Assembly: GCA_030696455.1 (NCBI GenBank)
Contig: JAUYSH010000036.1
Span: forward strand, 21,275-85,274
Direction of reading: 5' to 3'
Length of the DNA: 64,000 nucleotides
From: Elusimicrobiota bacterium
GTDB taxonomy: Bacteria; Elusimicrobiota; Elusimicrobia; UBA1565; UBA9628
Shown here one piece after another: positions 32,066 through 39,927 of this stretch (position 1 is the stretch's first letter; every line of letters begins with the position of its first letter). The position numbers and the translations under genes were made by a program. The notes under the pieces are model-generated. The model saw only the letters and a list, made by a program, of their open reading frames with translations, was not told the DNA's origin and did no database searches.

Positions 32066-32077
32066 ATGGTGCCGATA

Positions 32078-32383
32078 TTATAGCACTGACCGGGTCTTCG
32101 CGCCAGACCGGGCGGCCTTGACCGCCTCGGCGGCCAGCCACGCGGTCCAGATCGCCAGCAAGGGTATCCCGAGCGGATGCAGTTGAAAGGACGCGAGCCA
32201 GTCCCCTCGCATCGCCGCGACGACCGCGCGCCCCATGCCGCAGCCCGGGCAATGATGCCCGGTGGCCAGGCGGAACGGGCAGATCACGAGGCTCCCCCCC
32301 GCGCCCGTGACCGCCTGCGCCGCGCAGAGAAGCCACGCGACGGAGGCGACGGCCGCGAACGGGATCGGATGCCTTATCTTCAT
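32078..32383 (-). CDS. DUF2752 membrane protein
   Basis: 101 residues. CPFRLATGHHCPGCGMGRAVVAAMRGDW... FQLHPLG is the diagnostic DUF2752 signature, flanked by three hydrophobic segments. Function unknown; widespread in Bacteria. Overlaps the DUF4234 gene by ATGA, so they are cotranscribed. Confidence 0.9.
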   Translation of the reverse strand: MKIRHPIPFAAVASVAWLLCAAQAVTGAGGSLVICPFRLATGHHCPGCGMGRAVVAAMRGDWLASFQLHPLGIPLLAIWTAWLAAEAVKAARSGAKTRSVL

Positions 32384-32745
32384 GCCAGCTTGTTGAACTC
32401 GTTCTGATACACGGCGTCGGAGAGGACCGTCAGCCCGAGGCAGGCGAGCACCAGGCCGATGACGGGCAGGTTCGGGTTCGGATCCTTGCCCTGCTCCTTG
32501 AGCCAGGTGTAGAGGTCCGAGCCCATCTTGTACTCGTAGTAGATGTGGTAGATGCCGCAGGTCACGATGGAGAGCAGCAGCCAGGGCCAGAACTTGTACT
32601 CCTCGCGGCCGAGCAAGGCGTTCATCGCCTGGAACTGACGGTAGTTCCAGTAGATGTTGTACAGCCCGCAGGTGATGATCGACAGGATGATGCCGACGGC
32701 GATCGAAATGTGATGGTCTGATGTCAGCGGCTTGTCATTGGTCAT
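32380..32745 (-). CDS. DUF4234 membrane protein
   Basis: 121 residues. HHISIAVGIILSIITCGLYNIYWNYRQ and SIVTCGIYHIYYEYKMG match the DUF4234 signature (SxxTCGLYxxYW), which is duplicated here. Two to three transmembrane segments. Its CATACT box ends 6 nt before the ATG. Function unknown. Confidence 0.82.
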   Translation of the reverse strand: MTNDKPLTSDHHISIAVGIILSIITCGLYNIYWNYRQFQAMNALLGREEYKFWPWLLLSIVTCGIYHIYYEYKMGSDLYTWLKEQGKDPNPNLPVIGLVLACLGLTVLSDAVYQNEFNKLA

Positions 32746-32751
32746 GGGTTG

Positions 32752-32757
32752 AGTATG
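32752..32757 (-). promoter_or_regulatory. Putative leaderless -10 box of the DUF4234-DUF2752 operon
   Basis: CATACT on the minus strand ends exactly 6 nt before the ATG at 32745. Confidence 0.5.
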
Positions 32758-32789
32758 CCAGGGCCGTGCCCCCGAGTCAAGGCGCCGGC

Positions 32790-34724
32790 TTAGAGCGCGG
32801 CGGGAACGGCGACGATCGCGGTCCAGGCGGCGCGCGCGGTGTCGGCGAAGTGGAACAGCGACAGGTCGCCCGGGGAGATCAGCCCCATGCGCGCGAACTC
32901 CTCGAAGTCCAGGATCTTCTTCCAGTACTCCGCCTTGCCCACGAGCACGATCGGCACGCGCGGCATCTTGCCGGTCTGCATCAAGGTGAGGACCTCGAAA
33001 AGCTCGTCCATCGTGCCGAAGCCGCCGGGGAAGTAGACGAGCCCCATCGAGCCGTGGCGCAGGGCCATCTTGCGGGTGGAGAAATTCTCGAACTCGAACT
33101 CGAGGCCGGGCGTCGCGTACTTGTTTAACCCCTGCTCGTGGTCGAGAATGATGTTGTAGCCCACACTCGGCCCGCCCGCCTCGAAGGCGCCGCGGTTGGC
33201 GGCCTCCATGATGCCGGGGCCGCCCCCGGAGACGACGGCGATCTCGCCGCCGCCCTCGCGCGCGACGATGGCCCCGAACTCACGGGCGATCTCGTAGTAC
33301 TTCGACATCTCGACGGCCTGAAGCGCGGCGTACACGGCCTTGCGCTCCTCGGGACGCTTGGGCTTGCGGCCGTATTTCCGATAGAGCTCCTCGAGCTGGG
33401 CGCGGGCGGTCTCCGGCTGCAAAATACGGGCCGAGCCGTAGGCGGTGACGGTGGCCTTGATGCCGGCGGCGCGCAGACGGCGGGCGGGCTCGGTCACCTC
33501 GCGCACGAGGACCGCCGCGTCGGGGACGGCCGCCAGGTTCAGGGCGTCGGGGACGAGGAAGCGGGCGCGGGGCTTGGAGAGCGCCGGGGCCGCCTTGCCT
33601 TCGGACCTGGCGCGCAGGCGCGGGCCCTCGACGTTGAACAGGCCGTCCTTGCCGCGCACGAAGACCCTGCGGTCCTTGCCCGCGTACACCGACACTTTGG
33701 CCAGCCCAAGCGGGGCGCCGGTGCGGACGTAATCGTTGATGATCCCGCGCACCTCGGCGACGGGCACGGCGTCGACCGAGGTCAGGTCGATCGCCGCGGC
33801 GCCGGGAGCGAGGCGGTGGCGGGTCGCGTGGGCGAGGACCTGCTCGTTGGCGTGCGCGAGCTGGACGGCGAACTCGCCGCCGGGGAACAGGCTCTTCATC
33901 TCGGTGACCACGCCGTCGACGATGAGGTCGGGGGTCTTGCCGGCCTCGCGGATGACGAGCTGAAGGTCCTTGGAGTGCAGCTGGATCTTGCGGATCAGGG
34001 CGGCCTCATGCGGCTGGACCTCGGGCAGGTTCTCGGCCAGCTCGGAGCGGCCGGTCAGGTCGACGGCGCGGAAGGAATCACCCTTCGTGTCGCGGTAGAC
34101 GCGCAGGTCGAGGGTGCCGATCTTGTCCCATTTCCCGGCGAGCTCCCGGATGAAATGCTCGGTGTTCGGGGTGTGCGGGATGACGCCGCTCGCCTCGTGG
34201 GCGCTGTGGAGGCGGACGACGGAGACGCTCTTGGCGCCGAGCGGAAGAGGAACGGCCGCCGCCTCGGCGTTCTCGAGCGCGGCCTTGGCGACGGCGCCGT
34301 CGAAGGCGGCCGACGCGGCGCCGGCGTCGGCGATGCCGGCGAGGCGGCCGAGATCCTTGAGGCTCGTGCCGACGCGCTGAGGGCGGCCCGTGTCCTTGGC
34401 GGGCGCGGAGCCCGGCAGAAGGGCGGGCGCGGCGGCGGCGGGGCGGAGCGCGGCGGAGGGGATCAGGGAGGCGGCGAGCGCGGGGACGGGAGCGAGCGCC
34501 GGGGCGAGCGACGGCGCGAGCGAGGGCGCCGCGAGGCCCGGCGCGAGCAGGGGAGTCAGCGCCGGGGCTCCGAAGGAAGGCCCCAGGGCCGGCGAGAGCG
34601 CGGGAGAGAACGACGGGACGACCGAGACCGGGCCGGGGGCGACGGCGCGGACCTGGGCCGCGGCGGGAGCGGCGGACCCGAAGGCCAGAAGCGCCGACAG
34701 CAGCAATCTCAGTCGCATCCCCAT
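32790..34724 (-). CDS. Secreted fusion: Ala/Pro-rich leader, PD-(D/E)XK-like nuclease domain, LOG domain
   Basis: 644 residues, ATG 34724 with AGGAGG 8 nt upstream. A signal peptide (LRLLLSALLAFGSAAPAAAQ) is followed by a roughly 85-residue low-complexity stretch. Residues about 165-365 contain KTPDLIVDGVVTEMKS, where P265/D266, E275 and K277 fit a PD-(D/E)XK core like CdiA-CT tRNase/colicin-type toxins, then AIDLTSVDAVPVAEVRGII. Residues about 395-644 are a TIGR00730/LOG domain with SGGGPGIMEAANRGA (499-513) and PGGFGTMDELFE (566-577). LOG enzymes hydrolyse nucleoside monophosphates and are normally cytoplasmic. No immunity-like neighbour is evident. Confidence 0.72.
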   Translation of the reverse strand: MGMRLRLLLSALLAFGSAAPAAAQVRAVAPGPVSVVPSFSPALSPALGPSFGAPALTPLLAPGLAAPSLAPSLAPALAPVPALAASLIPSAALRPAAAAPALLPGSAPAKDTGRPQRVGTSLKDLGRLAGIADAGAASAAFDGAVAKAALENAEAAAVPLPLGAKSVSVVRLHSAHEASGVIPHTPNTEHFIRELAGKWDKIGTLDLRVYRDTKGDSFRAVDLTGRSELAENLPEVQPHEAALIRKIQLHSKDLQLVIREAGKTPDLIVDGVVTEMKSLFPGGEFAVQLAHANEQVLAHATRHRLAPGAAAIDLTSVDAVPVAEVRGIINDYVRTGAPLGLAKVSVYAGKDRRVFVRGKDGLFNVEGPRLRARSEGKAAPALSKPRARFLVPDALNLAAVPDAAVLVREVTEPARRLRAAGIKATVTAYGSARILQPETARAQLEELYRKYGRKPKRPEERKAVYAALQAVEMSKYYEIAREFGAIVAREGGGEIAVVSGGGPGIMEAANRGAFEAGGPSVGYNIILDHEQGLNKYATPGLEFEFENFSTRKMALRHGSMGLVYFPGGFGTMDELFEVLTLMQTGKMPRVPIVLVGKAEYWKKILDFEEFARMGLISPGDLSLFHFADTARAAWTAIVAVPAAL

Positions 34725-34826
34725 GAGAGTAGCCTCCTATGAAAGGAAGCGCTTGGGCCCTCGGGCCCACCCGGCCCGGGCAAAGGTCCTATGACCTCCC
34801 GCCTTGACGGATCGGGCCGCGGAGAT

Positions 34827-34832
34827 TACACT
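34827..34832 (+). promoter_or_regulatory. -35/-10 promoter of the response regulator at 34840
   Basis: TTGACG (34804-34809), 17-nt spacer, TACACT (34827-34832), then 7 nt to the ATG. The track's TTG start is the -35 element. Confidence 0.75.
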
Positions 34833-34839
34833 AGGCCCA

Positions 34840-35310
34840 ATGGCGAAAATACTCGTGATCGACGACGAGCAGCCCATCGTGGAGCTGCTCACCCTGCGAC
34901 TGACCGAAGCGGGACATCAAGTGGTCGTGGCTATGGACGGCTTGTCGGCGCCGATGATCGCCTCGCGCGAGAAGCCGGACTTGGTCATCCTCGATTTCAA
35001 CATGCCCGCGGCCAACGGCGCGAAGGTCCACGAACGCCTGCGCGGCAACACCTTCACGGCCGCCACGCCGATCATCTTCCTGACGGCGTCCCCCATCGGG
35101 CAGGTCATGCCCCAGGTCAAGGACGACGATATAACGCGCTTCCTGCAGAAGCCCGTCGATTTCGCCCTTCTCGCCAAAATAATGACCTCCTTCCTGCCGG
35201 GCGCGGCCCCCGCCGCCCCGGCCGCCGCCCCGGCCGCGCCCCCCGCCCCGCCGTTCGACCCCGACGACCCGAACAGCGTCGGGGGCGGAGAAGTCCTCGA
35301 TCTGGACTGA
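34840..35310 (+). CDS. Response regulator, receiver domain plus Ala/Pro tail
   Basis: The ATG at 34840 (MAKILVIDDEQPIVELLTLRL) is chosen because the track start coincides with the -35 box. 156 residues: receiver with IDDEQ, phosphoacceptor Asp in LVILDFNMP, IFLTAS and FLQKPVDF. A tail of APAAPAAAPAAPPAPPFDPDD is low complexity. No output domain. Followed by a closely related regulator. Confidence 0.92.
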   Translation: MAKILVIDDEQPIVELLTLRLTEAGHQVVVAMDGLSAPMIASREKPDLVILDFNMPAANGAKVHERLRGNTFTAATPIIFLTASPIGQVMPQVKDDDITRFLQKPVDFALLAKIMTSFLPGAAPAAPAAAPAAPPAPPFDPDDPNSVGGGEVLDLD

Positions 35311-35350
35311 GCGCGACCAGATTGCACTTGACGAACCCCGCCATCTAAAT

Positions 35351-35356
35351 TACCAT
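35351..35356 (+). promoter_or_regulatory. -35/-10 promoter of the response regulator at 35365
   Basis: TTGACG (35328-35333), 17-nt spacer, TACCAT (35351-35356), 8 nt to the ATG; the same architecture as the promoter of its neighbour. Confidence 0.7.
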
Positions 35357-35364
35357 AGTTAGCA

Positions 35365-35739
35365 ATGGCCAAGGTTCTGATCGTGGACGATGATCCCGAC
35401 TGCGTGGAGCTCCTGACGATCCACCTGCTGCGCCGCGGGCACGTCATCCTAGGGGCCAAGGACGGACCCGACGCCCTCGAGACGGCCTCCTGGGAGCGTC
35501 CCGACCTGATCGTTCTCGACCTTCGCATGCCGACCGTCGATGGGATCCGCGTCATCGAGATCCTGCGCGGCAACGAGCTCACGGCGCAGACGCCCATCAT
35601 CCTGATGAGCGCCGCCGACCGGGAGTGGGCGACGCGCCGCCTGCCCGCCGATCCGCTCGTGCGCTTCCTGGAGAAGCCGCTCGACTTCGACGCGCTCAAC
35701 GGCATGGTCGCCGAGCTCCTCCCCGCCGCCAGCCGCTGA
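35365..35739 (+). CDS. Response regulator, receiver domain only
   Basis: 124 residues, complete receiver: VDDDPDCVELL, phosphoacceptor Asp in LIVLDLRMPTVDG, IILMSAAD and FLEKPLDF. Related to the preceding regulator in length and layout, which suggests tandem duplication, but each has its own promoter. Cognate kinase not in the window, except possibly the one at 25077. Confidence 0.92.
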   Translation: MAKVLIVDDDPDCVELLTIHLLRRGHVILGAKDGPDALETASWERPDLIVLDLRMPTVDGIRVIEILRGNELTAQTPIILMSAADREWATRRLPADPLVRFLEKPLDFDALNGMVAELLPAASR

Positions 35740-35823
35740 CGCGGCCTTTCCCGCGATGGACGCTCGTCCGGGGAATTTGTTACCATATCCTCGTCGCAAC
35801 CCCATTCCCGACGGAGGATGACG

Positions 35824-36984
35824 ATGGCTTTTTTCATCGGACGCGACCGTGAAGCCCGCAGGGCCTACGGATTCGACGAGATCGCGCTGGTTCCCGGCGA
35901 CATGACCGTCAACCCCGACGAGGTCGACACGACCCTTCAGCTCGGGCACGTCAAGCTCGAGATCCCCTTCCTCGCCTCGGCGATGGACGGCGTCGTGGAC
36001 GCGGAGTTCGCGATCGCGATGGGCAAGCTCGGCGGCCTCGGGGTCCTGAACCTCGACGGCATCAGCACGCGCTACGACAAGCCCCGCGAGGTCGTCTCCC
36101 AGATCGCCGGCGCCACCCCCGACGAGGCCACCCGCCTCGTCCAGGAGATGTACCGCCCCCCCGTGAAGGAGGAGCGCATCGCCGAGCGCATCAAGCAGAT
36201 CAAGGCCGCCGGCGTGCCGTGCGCGATCTCGACCATCCCGCAGAACGCGGAGAAGTACGGCCGCATCGCGATGGAGGCCGGCGCCGACATCTTCGTCGTG
36301 CAGTCCACCGTCACGACCGTCCGCCACAAGGCGACCAAGTACACGCCCTTCGACATCGCCAAGTTCTGCAAGTCGATGAAGATCCCCGTCATCGTCGGCA
36401 ACTGCGTGACCTACTCGGTCGCCACCGAGCTGATGGACGCGGGCGTCTCCGGCCTGCTCATCGGCGTGGGCCCCGGCGCGGCCTGCACGACGCGCGGCGT
36501 CCTCGGCCTCGGCGTGCCGCAGGTGACGGGCACGGTCGACTGCGCCGCGGCGCGCGACTTCCACTTCAAGCGCACCGGCCGGTACGTGCCGATCATCACC
36601 GACGGCGGCATGTCCACGGGCGGAGACATCTGCAAGGCGATCGCCTGCGGCTCCGACGGCGTCATGGTCGGCTCGGCCTTCGCGCGCGCGAAGGAAGCGC
36701 CCGGCCAGGGCTTCCACTGGGGGATGGCCACGCCGCACGCCAACCTTCCGCGCGGAACCCGCATCCAGGTCGGCATCACGGGCAGCCTCGAGGAGATCCT
36801 CTACGGGCCGTCCCGCCTCGACGACGGCTCGCAGAACCTGGTCGGCGCCCTGCGCACCTGCATGGGCTCGGTCGGCGCCTCGACGATGCGCGAGATGCAG
36901 ACCACCGAGATCATCATCGCGCCGTCCATCAAGACGGAAGGCAAGATCTTCCAGAAGGCCCAGCGCATCGGGATGGGTAAATAA
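35824..36984 (+). CDS. guaB3: GuaB3-family IMP dehydrogenase-like protein
   Basis: ATG 35824 is used because GGAGG then sits 6 nt upstream; at the track's 35818 it would touch the start. 386 residues, without the CBS pair of standard IMP dehydrogenase. IMPDH features: LASAMDG, GVGPGAACTTRGVLG (the catalytic Cys loop), TDGGMSTGGDICKAIACG and EEILYGPS. This is the shorter GuaB3 family known from Actinobacteria and Cyanobacteria. Reaction: IMP to XMP or a related step. It leads the gua-pur operon, overlapping guaA by TAATG. Confidence 0.85.
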   Translation: MAFFIGRDREARRAYGFDEIALVPGDMTVNPDEVDTTLQLGHVKLEIPFLASAMDGVVDAEFAIAMGKLGGLGVLNLDGISTRYDKPREVVSQIAGATPDEATRLVQEMYRPPVKEERIAERIKQIKAAGVPCAISTIPQNAEKYGRIAMEAGADIFVVQSTVTTVRHKATKYTPFDIAKFCKSMKIPVIVGNCVTYSVATELMDAGVSGLLIGVGPGAACTTRGVLGLGVPQVTGTVDCAAARDFHFKRTGRYVPIITDGGMSTGGDICKAIACGSDGVMVGSAFARAKEAPGQGFHWGMATPHANLPRGTRIQVGITGSLEEILYGPSRLDDGSQNLVGALRTCMGSVGASTMREMQTTEIIIAPSIKTEGKIFQKAQRIGMGK

Positions 36985-38540
36985 TGTCCGTCGCGGCTCT
37001 CGAAGGCGAGAAGATCCTCATCCTCGACTTCGGGAGCCAGTACACCCAGCTGATCGCGCGGCGGCTGCGGGAGCTCCAGGTGTACTGCGAGATCCTCCCG
37101 TACAAAGCCTCGCGAGCGCAGATCCTGGCGGCCAAGGCCGCGGGCATCATCCTGTCCGGCGGGCCCGCGTCGGTGCACGAGAAGGGCTCCCCGCGGCCGG
37201 ACAAGTTCGTGTTCGAGGCGGGCGTGCCGGTGCTCGGCATCTGCTACGGCATGCAGCTGCTCGTCGAGCTGCACGGCGGCAAGGTCGTCCCGTCGAAGAA
37301 GCGGGAATACGGTCACGCGGACCTCGAGATCGTCGCCGAGAGCCCGCTGTTCGCGGACCTGCCCAAGCACCTGCAGGTCTGGATGAGCCACGGCGACAGC
37401 GCCTCGCGCCTGCACAACGGCTTCCGCGTGGACGCGCGCACCGAGTCGGCCCCCTACGCCGCGATCTCCGACGAGGCCAAGCGCCAGTACGGCATCCAGT
37501 TCCACCCCGAGGTGGTCCACACGCCGCTCGGCTCCAAGGTCCTCGAGAACTTCGCCCGGCGCATCTGCGGCTTCAAGAAGGTCTGGTCGATGACCTCGCT
37601 TCTTGAATCCCAGGTCGCGGCGATCAAGGCGCAGGTCGGCGAGGGCAAGGTGGTCTGCGCGCTGTCGGGCGGGGTGGACTCGACCGTCGCGGCGACCTTG
37701 ATCTCCAAGGCCATCGGATCGCGGCTTCACTGCATTTACGTCGACACCGGACTCGGCCGCCACGGCGACCGGGAACGCGCCGAGAAGGTGCTCGGGCGGG
37801 AGCTCAAGCTCAATCTCAAAGTAGTGGATGCCTCCAAACTTTTCCTCGGCCGATTGAAGGGCGTCTCGGACCCGGAGCGTAAAAGAAAGATCATTGGAAA
37901 GAGTTTCATCGAGGTCTTCGACAAGGAAGCCAAACGGATCAAAGGGGTGACCTTCTTGGCCCAAGGGACCCTATACCCCGACGTCATCGAGTCCGTGTCG
38001 GTGCACGGCCCGTCGGTCGTTATCAAATCTCACCACAACGTCGGCGGGCTCCCGAAGAAGATGAATCTGAAGCTGGTCGAGCCGCTGCGGATGCTTTTCA
38101 AGGACGAAGTAAGGCTTCTCGGCAAAGAGATGGGGATATCTCCCGATCTTCTCGGCCTCCACCCTTTTCCCGGACCGGGCCTCGCGATCCGCGTGCTCGG
38201 CGCCGTGACCCCCGAGCTGCTCACGACCCTGCGCGACGCGGACCTCGTCATGCGCCAGGAGCTCAAGGCCGCCGGCTGGTACGACAAGGTCTGGCAGGCC
38301 TTCGTGGTCATCCTCCCCTCCGTGCGCTCCGTCGGCGTGATGGGCGACGGACGGACCTACGAGAACACGGTCGTCGTGCGCTCGGTGGATTCGCGCGACG
38401 GGATGACGGCCGACTGGTCGCGCCTGCCCTTCGACCTGCTCCAGAAGATCTCGAGCCGGATCGTCAGCGAAGTGAAGGGCGTCAATCGCGTGGCGTACGA
38501 CATCTCCTCCAAGCCTCCGGCCACCATCGAATGGGAGTAA
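36984..38540 (+). CDS. guaA: GMP synthase (glutamine-hydrolysing)
   Basis: 518 residues, normal length. The glutamine amidotransferase half has GICYGMQL (catalytic Cys) and FHPEV; the ATP-pyrophosphatase half has CALSGGVDSTV, and the C-terminus VNRVAYDISSKPPATIEWE matches the GuaA dimerisation domain. Converts XMP to GMP using glutamine. Overlaps guaB3 (TAATG) and purC (10 nt), forming a translationally coupled purine operon. The region about 37.7-38.2 kb is less GC-rich than the ends. Confidence 0.96.
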   Translation: MSVAALEGEKILILDFGSQYTQLIARRLRELQVYCEILPYKASRAQILAAKAAGIILSGGPASVHEKGSPRPDKFVFEAGVPVLGICYGMQLLVELHGGKVVPSKKREYGHADLEIVAESPLFADLPKHLQVWMSHGDSASRLHNGFRVDARTESAPYAAISDEAKRQYGIQFHPEVVHTPLGSKVLENFARRICGFKKVWSMTSLLESQVAAIKAQVGEGKVVCALSGGVDSTVAATLISKAIGSRLHCIYVDTGLGRHGDRERAEKVLGRELKLNLKVVDASKLFLGRLKGVSDPERKRKIIGKSFIEVFDKEAKRIKGVTFLAQGTLYPDVIESVSVHGPSVVIKSHHNVGGLPKKMNLKLVEPLRMLFKDEVRLLGKEMGISPDLLGLHPFPGPGLAIRVLGAVTPELLTTLRDADLVMRQELKAAGWYDKVWQAFVVILPSVRSVGVMGDGRTYENTVVVRSVDSRDGMTADWSRLPFDLLQKISSRIVSEVKGVNRVAYDISSKPPATIEWE

Positions 38541-39430
38541 CGACCACCTTGCTTTCCTCCGTCGATATCGCCGGCCTCCCGCTTCTACGCAGGGGCAAGG
38601 TCCGGGATGTCTATGATCTCGGGGAAAAGCTCCTGATCGTGGCTTCGGATCGCCTGTCGGCTTTCGACGTGGTCTTGCCGACGCCGATCCCCGACAAAGG
38701 AAAGATTTTAACGACGGCGGCGCTGTTCTGGTTCGATCTCACCAAGGACGTGGTCCCCAACCACCTGATCACCGCTGATTTCGAGACGATTCAGAAGGCC
38801 CTGCCGAAGGGCGTCGTCTTGGATAAGAACTGGTTCGACGGCCGCATGATGCTGGTGCACAAGGCCAAGAGGATCGACGCGGAATGCGTGGCGCGGGCGT
38901 ACCTGGCCGGTTCCGGTTGGAAGGAATATAAAACGAACGGCAACGTCGTTGGTCACTCGCTTCCGGCGGGACTCAAGGAAGCCGACAAATTGCCTTCGCC
39001 CATTTTTACGCCCGCGACGAAGGCTGACGAGGGGCACGACGAGAACATCTCGCGAGAACGCTTGGCCGAGATGGTGGGGCCGGAGCTGGCCAAATTATTG
39101 GAAGAACTTACGCTTCGCGTGTTCAAGTTAGCGAGCGAGCACTTGGCTCAGCGGGACCTGATCCTCGCGGACACCAAATTCGAGTTCGGATACATCAACG
39201 GAAATTTGTCACTTATCGACGAGATACTCACCCCCGATTCATCCCGGGTGTGGGAAAAGAAGGACTGGAAGCCGGGCAAGACTCCGGATGGTTTCGACAA
39301 ACAGTTTGTGCGTGATTATCTCGAGAAGACGGGCTGGAACAAAGTCCCCCCCGCCCCCGCTTTGCCCCAGAGCGTCGTCGACGGTACCCTGTCTCGCTAT
39401 CGCGATTTCTTAATCAAGGTGACCAAGTGA
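38531..39430 (+). CDS. purC: Phosphoribosylaminoimidazole-succinocarboxamide (SAICAR) synthase
   Basis: 299 residues. RRGKVRDVYDLGEKLLIVASDRLSAFDVVLPTPIPDKGKILT is the PurC N-terminal signature, and EFGYINGNLSLIDEILTPDSSR the later metal/ATP motif. Joins CAIR with aspartate in IMP synthesis. Overlaps guaA upstream and the tandem purS gene downstream (4 nt). Codon use is less GC-rich than the neighbours in places. Confidence 0.96.
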   Translation: MGVTTTLLSSVDIAGLPLLRRGKVRDVYDLGEKLLIVASDRLSAFDVVLPTPIPDKGKILTTAALFWFDLTKDVVPNHLITADFETIQKALPKGVVLDKNWFDGRMMLVHKAKRIDAECVARAYLAGSGWKEYKTNGNVVGHSLPAGLKEADKLPSPIFTPATKADEGHDENISRERLAEMVGPELAKLLEELTLRVFKLASEHLAQRDLILADTKFEFGYINGNLSLIDEILTPDSSRVWEKKDWKPGKTPDGFDKQFVRDYLEKTGWNKVPPAPALPQSVVDGTLSRYRDFLIKVTK

Positions 39431-39927
39431 GCGTGAAAATCCAGGCGGCCAACGTTCATCTCATCGAGGTCAAGCTCCGAAGCGAGTTCAACGACGCCGA
39501 GGGCTCGGCCGCGCTGGCCCTGCTGCGCGAGCAGGGGCTGACCAACCTCAAGGGCGTCCGCATCGGCCGCCTCTACGAGGTGTCGGGCGCGCTGTCCGCG
39601 AACCAGGCGCACCAGGCCGGCAAGGATCTGCTCTGCGACGCCGTGACCCAGGAGTTCCGCCTGGTCCCGGCCGCGCCGGCGCCGATGAACGGCATGAACT
39701 TCTGGCGCGTCGAGGTCTGGCTCAAGCCCACCGTCTCCGACGCCGTCGGCGCCACGGTCGCCGAGGCGATCGCCGAGGGCGGCCTGCCCCGACCCGCCTC
39801 CGCCCGCTGCGGCATGCTCTATCTCCTCGATGGCCGCGCCGTGAAGGCGCAGGTCGAGAAGGCCGTGGCCAAGTCCCTGGCCAATCCGCTCATCCACCGC
39901 GTCGTCGTCACCGAGGCCCATCCGTGA
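39427..39927 (+). CDS. purS: FGAM synthase subunit PurS, tandem duplicated (two PurS folds)
   Basis: 166 residues, twice the usual about 80. The first half reads IEVKLRSEFNDAEGSAALALLREQGLTNLKGVRIGRLYEVSGA... and the second VEVWLKPTVSDAVGATVAEAIAEGGLPRPASARCGMLYLLDG... LANPLIHRVVV, both with the PurS beta-alpha-beta pattern. PurS bridges PurQ and PurL in three-subunit FGAM synthase. The start overlaps purC (GTGA) and the end overlaps purL by ATG-type coupling. Confidence 0.82.
   Translation: MSVKIQAANVHLIEVKLRSEFNDAEGSAALALLREQGLTNLKGVRIGRLYEVSGALSANQAHQAGKDLLCDAVTQEFRLVPAAPAPMNGMNFWRVEVWLKPTVSDAVGATVAEAIAEGGLPRPASARCGMLYLLDGRAVKAQVEKAVAKSLANPLIHRVVVTEAHP

Noticed and set aside
34804-34839. 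N-terminal extension of the response regulator (track start)
   Set aside because: TTG 34804 is the first base of a TTGACG -35 element with a correct 17-nt spacer to TACACT.
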